A DNA stretch of 64,000 nt, taken from the NCBI GenBank assembly GCA_003971905.1, contig RSEE01000020.1, positions 682,001-746,000 on the forward strand, in the 5' to 3' direction. The first letter of the stretch is position 1; each line of letters begins with the position of its first letter. The stretch comes from Moniliella sp. 'wahieum'. Lineage: Eukaryota > Basidiomycota > Moniliellomycetes > Moniliellales > Moniliellaceae. A model generated the notes under the pieces. It had not been told where the DNA came from. It did not search any database and saw nothing but the letters and a program-made list of their open reading frames with translations. Both the position numbers and the translations under genes were made by a program. Below are positions 58,367 to 64,000 of this stretch, one piece after another.

Positions 58367-60448
58367 GGGAGTGTGGGGAGGGGAATGGTGATGGAGGGAG
58401 ATGGTGGTGGAGGAGGGAGTGCAAGTGCAGGACGCAGCTGGGATTGATTAGCAAGGAGCTCGTAGCCCACGGGACACTGGACACCTGCTAAAGTTGCGCT
58501 ACTTGGGCCTGCCGAAGAAGAAGCGGGGTGCTGAGCTCAGCCCGAGTGTGAGCTGAGCGGCTGAGCAGCTCACCGCTCGCGCACCTCCCTCCCCTCTCCA
58601 CTCTCCATCCTCCACCCTCCACCGGGCGAGCGGGAGGCGCACCCGGCGACCGGCATCCGGCAACTGGCAGCCGCCGACAGCACAACAATCCTTACACTCT
58701 TCCAGCTTCCAGCTTCCAGCTTCCAGCTTCAAGCGCCATCGATCATCGCAGACTCGCCCCACTCCCCCGCCCATCTCGATCACTGGGCGGAGCCGCCCGG
58801 GGTTTATAATGTAGCACCACCTCTCCCCCATCAAAGTACTGACGTCACTAGCACTGCCCCGCGCTTGCTGTGACGTGTGCATGTGATGTCGACCCCCGTC
58901 CCACTCCTGTCCCAGACATCCCACACCTCCCCCTCCCCAACCTGGACGCGGTTCAGATCCAGCGGTCAGAGTTCTGATCCCATAACCAGTAACCCATGCC
59001 ACCCTTCTCACCACCCCAATCCCATGCCCACTTCGCGCGTCCATACGCCTAGGCCTTCCTGCTGAGCAACGCAACGTGTTCCTGTGTTCCTGTGTTCCTC
59101 GAGCCCCCCTCCTCCGCCCCCCGGCCAGACCAGAAGACAATCGGCGTTGTGCGTCAACAGCAACATGAAGGGCGTGGCGAGGGGACAAGAAAGACGAAGA
59201 GATGCCCGACTCGCGCTAGGCCTGCCCGCCCAACCCCTCCCTCGGCTTTGTACGCAAGACGTATCAAGGGAAGCGATCCGCGGCGAAGCGTTTGTTGGTT
59301 CGCTCAGCGTGGGTCTTCAGCCATCCACTCGGCGCGCAACGGAAAGCTGAAAGACCCCTCTGATGACCAGCACCGTTCATGCCTGTGTGGCAGGAGCGGC
59401 AGGACCGACACGGGACAGTTTGTATTGGGAGGTGTTGGGGACCTTAGGGACCAAGTGGGACCAGGGGGGACAGGGGGAGCTGGGATCTAGGAAACCACAC
59501 TCGCCCGCCGTTCTACCTATTGCACCGCGGCCCAGTTGGGTCCAACCTTTTCCCTGTCTCTGTCCTCCGCCCACAGTGCGAGGGAGCGTTTGGCGAGCCT
59601 CGCGAGGTGGCTTATACAGGGCCCGAGAAGGCTCCCATGTGATCTCTCATGTCACACCGCGCGGCCTCCAAAGCGCGGCGCGGCGCACCTCAGCACCAAG
59701 CCCAGCACCTTGTTCTTGCTCCAGGGCCACACCCACTGCAAGGTGGCTGCGGGGCTGCTGCAGGTCGCAAAGGTGGCCGGCCATGGTGACTGGTCAGGCC
59801 TCAGGCCGGTCAGGTGACCTGGCGCGTCGTATCCTATCCTATATTATCGTATCCGTTCTTTCCTTAGTACTATGTTCGGCCTGCTCGTCCCCGCTTCCTG
59901 CGCGGCTCGCTGGCCCGCTACACTGCATACTGAACACCGAGTACTAAGACAGACGCTTGAGGCAGAGAGGCACACGGGGCCAACGCAACGTTGGTAAGTG
60001 CAGCAGTAGGCAGACGAGCCGACGGCTCTCCTGAGCGGAGGCATGTTGGTGCGAGTTGAGGCCGGAGGCTCAGTGATGCTAGCAATGCTAGTAGTGAACC
60101 TAAACCTAATACCTCTGAGCGTTCGTTCCATACAGCAAGGGGTGGGGGGTGAACGAGTGAAGCAGGCAGGGTGGCAAATCGATCAACCGGGGCTCTGGTC
60201 GGCAATACTGAATCGATTCAATCATCTATGGCATAGGGGAGACACGAGACTCCAAGTCAAGTGGAATAGTGAGACGGAGCGAGAGCCACAGCTTTTCTTC
60301 ATATCCAACATGTCGCACTAGATGTACATGCAAGGGGGGGTGGGGAAAGGAAGCGGAGAGGACGACGCGACAGCCCAAAGTCAAAAAGCCAAAGCCTGAC
60401 TGGAATTGCCAGCTGTAGCCTTAGGCGGTAAGCCTTAAGCCCTCAAGC
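58367..60448. other. 2.1-kb region without recognised genes
   Basis: Contains a TTCCAGC heptamer array (58699-58734), a GGGCGG-AG-CCGCCC hairpin next to TTTATAAT (58785-58808), and C/T-rich stretches. Open frames on both strands carry no recognised motif. The right end is the 3' flank of aconitase. Confidence 0.4.
58699..58734. repeat. TTCCAGC heptamer array
   Basis: Four tandem TTCCAGC units ending in one TTCAAGC unit. Confidence 0.9.
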
Positions 60449-62938
60449 TTAAGCCTTTCCGGCCTGGGCAGCCATCAAGTTCAATGCCGAGCCGGCCTTG
60501 AACCAGCCAATCTGGCCCTCGTTGTACGTGGGCGAGGGGGATCTTGTCCTCCGACCCGTCCTCGTGGTGAGCGACCAGGGTGATCGTCGAGCCGGGCGCC
60601 ATCTCCGTCACACCCTCGAGGTCAACAAGGTCAGTGGGCTTGACCTTGTCATAGTCCTTGGGGTCCTTAAAGGTAAGCGCGAGCATGCCCTGCTTCTTGA
60701 GGTTGGTCTCGTGGATACGGGCAAAGGAGCGCGTGATGATCGCCCGGCCACGAGGTTAGCGCGGCTCAAGCGCAGCGTGCTCACGCGACGAGCCCTCACC
60801 GTAGTTCTCGTCACCAATTACCACCCCACGGCTTGCCTGCTCGCGGTAAGCGATGGCCGTGGCCGGCACAGCGCCCCACTCGCCCGTGAACCTGTTCTGC
60901 ACCTCGTTGGCCTTGCCGTTGGCCTCGTTGATCGCGCCAATGAGACAGTTGTTCGAAATGTTCTGCAAGTGGCCACGGTACTTGAGCCAGGGGCCACCAG
61001 CCGAGATGTGGTCGGTGGTGCACTTGCCCTTGGCCTTGATCAGAATCGGCAGACCCGTAGGGTTCTTGCCGTCCCACTTGGCAAATGGCGCAAGCTTCTG
61101 CAGACGGTCCGACTCGGGCTGATCGCCACGTTGATCGAGGCACCGTCAGCAGGAGGGCCTGGTACGTGTTCTCACCAGGGGTCGTAGCCCTTGGCCGGAA
61201 GCTCAATGCCCTTGGGCTCCGAGAACTTGAACTCCTTGCCGTCAGCGCCTTGAGCGAGTCGGTCAGGGGGTTGAAGGTGAGGCGGCGGCGAAAAAGCATG
61301 GCCGTCACCTGTCGGGCGAGGGCAACGAACGGTGCGTGGCAGGGTTGGCATCGTACGGCCAGTAAAGTTACGGTTGTACGAGGTGATGATCGAGTTCTTC
61401 TCGCCCTTGGCAACATCCTTGCGGTCCCATTGGCCAATGCAAGGGCCGCATGCGTTGGCAAGCACGATACCACCGCCTTCTCCAGGGTCTCCATCTGGCC
61501 ATCACGCTCAATCGTAGCGCGGATCTGCTCCGAGCCGGGCGTGACAGTGTAGCCCGAAACGGTCTTGAGGCCGTGAGATTCAGCCTCGGCAGCAATGTAT
61601 GCGGCACGGCTCATGTCCTCGTACGACGAGTTGGTGCACGAGCCAATGAGAGCCACCTTGAGCTCCTCGGGCCAGTCGTTCTTCTTGACCGCTTCAGCAA
61701 ACTTGGAGATGGGGGTAGCAAGGTCAGGGGTGAAGGGACCGTTGATGGGGGCTCGAGGTTGTCGAGGTCAATGGTGATGTGCTTATCGTACGAAGCGTCA
61801 GCGTCGGGAAGGAGGTACTTCTGGAACTTGGAAGCGTACGCGGCAATGTCACCACGCTTGGTCGCCTTGAGGTAGGCCTCCGTGCGCTCGTTGAAGGGGA
61901 AGAGCGAGGTGGTCGCACCAATCTCAGCACCCATGTTGCAGATCGTGGCCATGCCGGTAGCCGAGAGCGACGAGACACCGGTGCCCTTGTACTCAATGAT
62001 GGCGCCAGTGCCACCCTTGACGGTGAGCTCGCCGGCAACCTTAAGAATGACGTCCTTGGGCGCAGTCCAGCCCGACAGCTTGCCCTTCAGCTCAACACCG
62101 ACCACCTTGGGGCACTTGAGCTCCCAAGGCAGGTTGGCCATCACGTCCACCGCATCAGCTCCACCGACACCGCAGGCAATCATGTTGAGACCACCAGCGT
62201 TGGGGGTGTGCGAGTCGGTACCAATCATCAGACCACCAGGGAAGGCGGCGTAGTTCTCGAGAATGATCTGGTGGATGATACCCGACCCAGGCTTCCAGAA
62301 GCCAATGCCGTACTTGGCCGTGCAGGTGGCAAGGAAGTCGTAGACCTCCTTGTTGATCTGCTTGGCGCGGGCAAGGTCAGCTTCACCGCCAACCTGGGCC
62401 TGGATCAAGTGGTCACAGTGCACCGTGGTGGGGACAGCCGTCTTGGGGAGACCAGCCGACATGAACTGGAGCAGGGCCATCTGGGCAGTAGCGTCTTGGC
62501 AGGCGACACGCTACAGAGAGGCAAGGAAGAAGCGGTCAGCAAGTGTCACGCACCAAAGCAAGGCTATGCTGCAAGCGAGAGAGAGAGCAAGTACTCACGT
62601 CCGGGCGCAGCTTGAGGTAGGAGACACCACGCTCAATGTCCTGGGTGGGGGTCGTCCAAGTGGCCGTAGAGAATCTTCTCCGACATGGTGAGGGGGCGGT
62701 TGAGGCGCTGCTGGACGATCTGGAGGTTGTCGTAGATGCGCTTGTAGTTGATGAAGTGGCCCTTGCCCACCTCGAGGGGCGACATCTCGACCTTCTCGTT
62801 GAACATGGCGGGGTCGACGTCGGGGACCTGCTCTGCGACCGTGGCGGATGCGTACCCGCGGGTGGCCGCAGGGATGCGGGTGCTGGCCAGGGCAGCGCCA
62901 CGGCGGGCGGAGGTGCGGAGGAGCGGGGCAGCGAGCAT
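60449..62938 (-). CDS. ACO1: Aconitate hydratase, mitochondrial (aconitase)
   Basis: 4Fe-4S enzyme of the TCA cycle converting citrate to isocitrate. The presequence [20 protein letters not shown] is followed by [20 protein letters not shown]. An intron at 62511-62598 (GTGAGT..TAG) joins SYLKLRPD to [20 protein letters not shown]. Cluster ligands are visible as GSCTNSS (about 61650) and [10 protein letters not shown] (about 61435-61460). Substrate-binding blocks include [30 protein letters not shown], and the C-terminal [14 protein letters not shown]. The end is [16 protein letters not shown] followed by TAA (60449-60451). The total of about 800 codons is slightly over the family's 770-790, within frame-slip uncertainty. 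Slips lie near 62645, 61755, 61460, 61330, 61230, 61130, 60760 and 60525. Confidence 0.95.
62511..62598 (-). other. Aconitase intron
   Basis: GTGAGT donor and TAG acceptor on the minus strand, with a CTGAC branch-like site. Its removal joins the conserved LRPD and [10 protein letters not shown] blocks. Confidence 0.88.
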
Positions 62939-63763
62939 GGCGTCGGCTGCGCGGGAGAAGGGCGGTGGTGGTGGGACAGAAGGCAGCCGGAGGCCTAGCT
63001 GGGCTGGGCTGCCTGCGAGCGCCAGCCGTCGCTTTTTAATCCAGCCGCCGAGGCCGCGGGCGCGGGCACGGCGCCAGTGGCGGCGCGTGCGGGGGAAGGC
63101 GGGGGACGCGGGCGCAGGGGCAGTATCCGGAGGCCGCGGCTGCCTTTGAAAACGAGCGGTGGCTCGTGGCATGCCGCCGCACCGGTGCTGTGCGCATGCG
63201 AGCCAACCCTACGGCCGCTGACAAATGGGCGCGATGTGCAGCCGGCAGTGCGCGGGCGTTTGGGCCGGGCCAAGCCGGAGATGGCAGTCGCAGCCCCTGC
63301 GTGTGCATCGCTCATGCATGTGCGTGCAGGCGGTGACACGCCCGGGCAGCCGGATAGCCGGGCAGCCGGGCAGCCGGAGAACGTCAACCGGCAGCAGGCG
63401 AGCCGGGCTGTCACATGTCACATGTCACATGCCATGTGGCAGCGGCGCAAGCGGGGCTACGCGGGTGCATGCGCCACCTGCTTTGGGCCAGCGTGAATGC
63501 ATGCGTTGCCTGCCAAATATCAAATCCCAGTCCCGACACAGGGGGATGTGCGGGGTCACGTGCCAACCCAGTCTGAGCGCACCTCAACTCAACCAACGCA
63601 GTTTACCCCAGACGCTCGCTTGGGCCATCTCCTGTCTGGCCACGCTACTAAAAGGGCGTGGAGGCACGGACATATATGTCACTTGGTGTTCCTTCCTAAG
63701 GCAACGAGAGCGAGAGAATCGTAGCAACGCACAGGCACGTGCTCGCCTGCTCCCCACCCCCCA
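62939..63763. other. Intergenic region upstream of aconitase
   Basis: Holds the aconitase promoter: a TTAAAAA box at 63032-63040 on the minus strand, about 95 bp from the ATG. It also holds a GTCACATGTCACATG word at 63410-63435. No gene recognised. Confidence 0.45.
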
Positions 63764-64000
63764 TCACCCCCACTGCACCAGCCCCGCGTCCGACGCATCC
63801 TCCACCTCGTCATCGTCCACGCACAAGTTGTCGTCCACGTGCCCCTCGTGCCCGTCGCCCGGCGTCGCAGGCGACCCTCCCACCCGACGCGTCAGCCGAC
63901 GCACGCCCGTGGAAGCCCGCGATCGTGTCTGCACCCAGTCCAATCCCATCCACTCCGTCAGCCCCCACCCATCCGCAAGCCCTCCGGGAAAACACAACAT
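63764..64000 (-). CDS. C-terminal end of an unidentified protein (5' part outside window)
   Basis: A minus-strand frame is open from the window edge to a stop at 63764-63766. It is Arg/Gly-rich and then acidic (VDDNLCVDDDEVEDASDAG), ending LVQWG. No family is recognised. It may be a real C-terminus or a chance frame in GC-rich DNA; the acidic run gives modest support. Confidence 0.3.
   Translation of the reverse strand: MLCFPGGLADGWGLTEWMGLDWVQTRSRASTGVRRLTRRVGGSPATPGDGHEGHVDDNLCVDDDEVEDASDAGLVQWG

Noticed and set aside
58877-59490. Plus-strand gene after the TTTATAAT box at 58802
   Set aside because: Only short Pro/Ser/Thr-rich frames without motif; the TATA-like string may be chance.

Overview
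This window looks like nuclear chromosomal DNA of a GC-rich basidiomycete fungus. The evidence is short introns (about 50-130 nt, GT..AG, with CTAAC/CTGAC-type branch sites), a class IV-type chitin synthase, a BRO1/ALIX-like endosomal protein, GATA and C2H2 regulators, a mitochondrial chaperonin pair, and relics of copia and LINE retroelements. Ustilaginomycotina is plausible but the sequence does not prove it. No rRNA, tRNA, CRISPR or prokaryotic feature was seen.

Data quality shapes every gene model. Almost all recognised genes are conserved over their full length but change frame repeatedly by one base, mostly at short homopolymers. HSP60 is the clear uninterrupted exception. I read these as assembly indels rather than pseudogenes. 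Coordinates give the span of the homologous coding region, not a clean ORF.

Layout. 1-8 kb (+): KEL3-like kelch protein (5' cut by the window), BRO1, LCB2 (serine palmitoyltransferase). 8-11.4 kb: gene-poor, with a minisatellite. 11.4-27.1 kb (+): VTT/TMEM41-like membrane protein, Nbs1/nibrin-like DNA-repair protein, two-finger GATA factor with an AT-hook-like tail, RPL38, class IV chitin synthase. 28.2-30 kb (-): degenerate Ty1/copia element. 32.3-33.9 kb (+): UNC93-like transporter. 34.4-36.3 kb (+): LINE fragment. 37.1-39.0 kb (+): cytosolic HSP70. 39.9-40.1 kb (+): a 41-residue CxxC microprotein candidate. 41.3-43.0 kb (-): C2H2 regulator. 43-50.4 kb: gene-poor, repeat-rich island with two more LINE fragments. 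50.5-53.0 kb: HSP60 (-) and HSP10 (+), head to head, followed by a double hairpin and another LINE fragment. 54-63 kb (-): enolase, D-lactate dehydrogenase (cytochrome), mitochondrial aconitase. 63.8-64 kb (-): the 3' end of an unidentified gene.

Functionally, HSP60 and HSP10 are the two subunits of one folding machine and probably share a promoter. D-lactate dehydrogenase and aconitase are mitochondrial, and enolase feeds the same carbon flow. Most other neighbours look unrelated. The most noteworthy observations are the divergent HSP60/HSP10 pair, the stable double hairpin beside it, the dispersed LINE family, the CxxC microprotein, and a shared vocabulary of short repeated words in the gene-poor islands.
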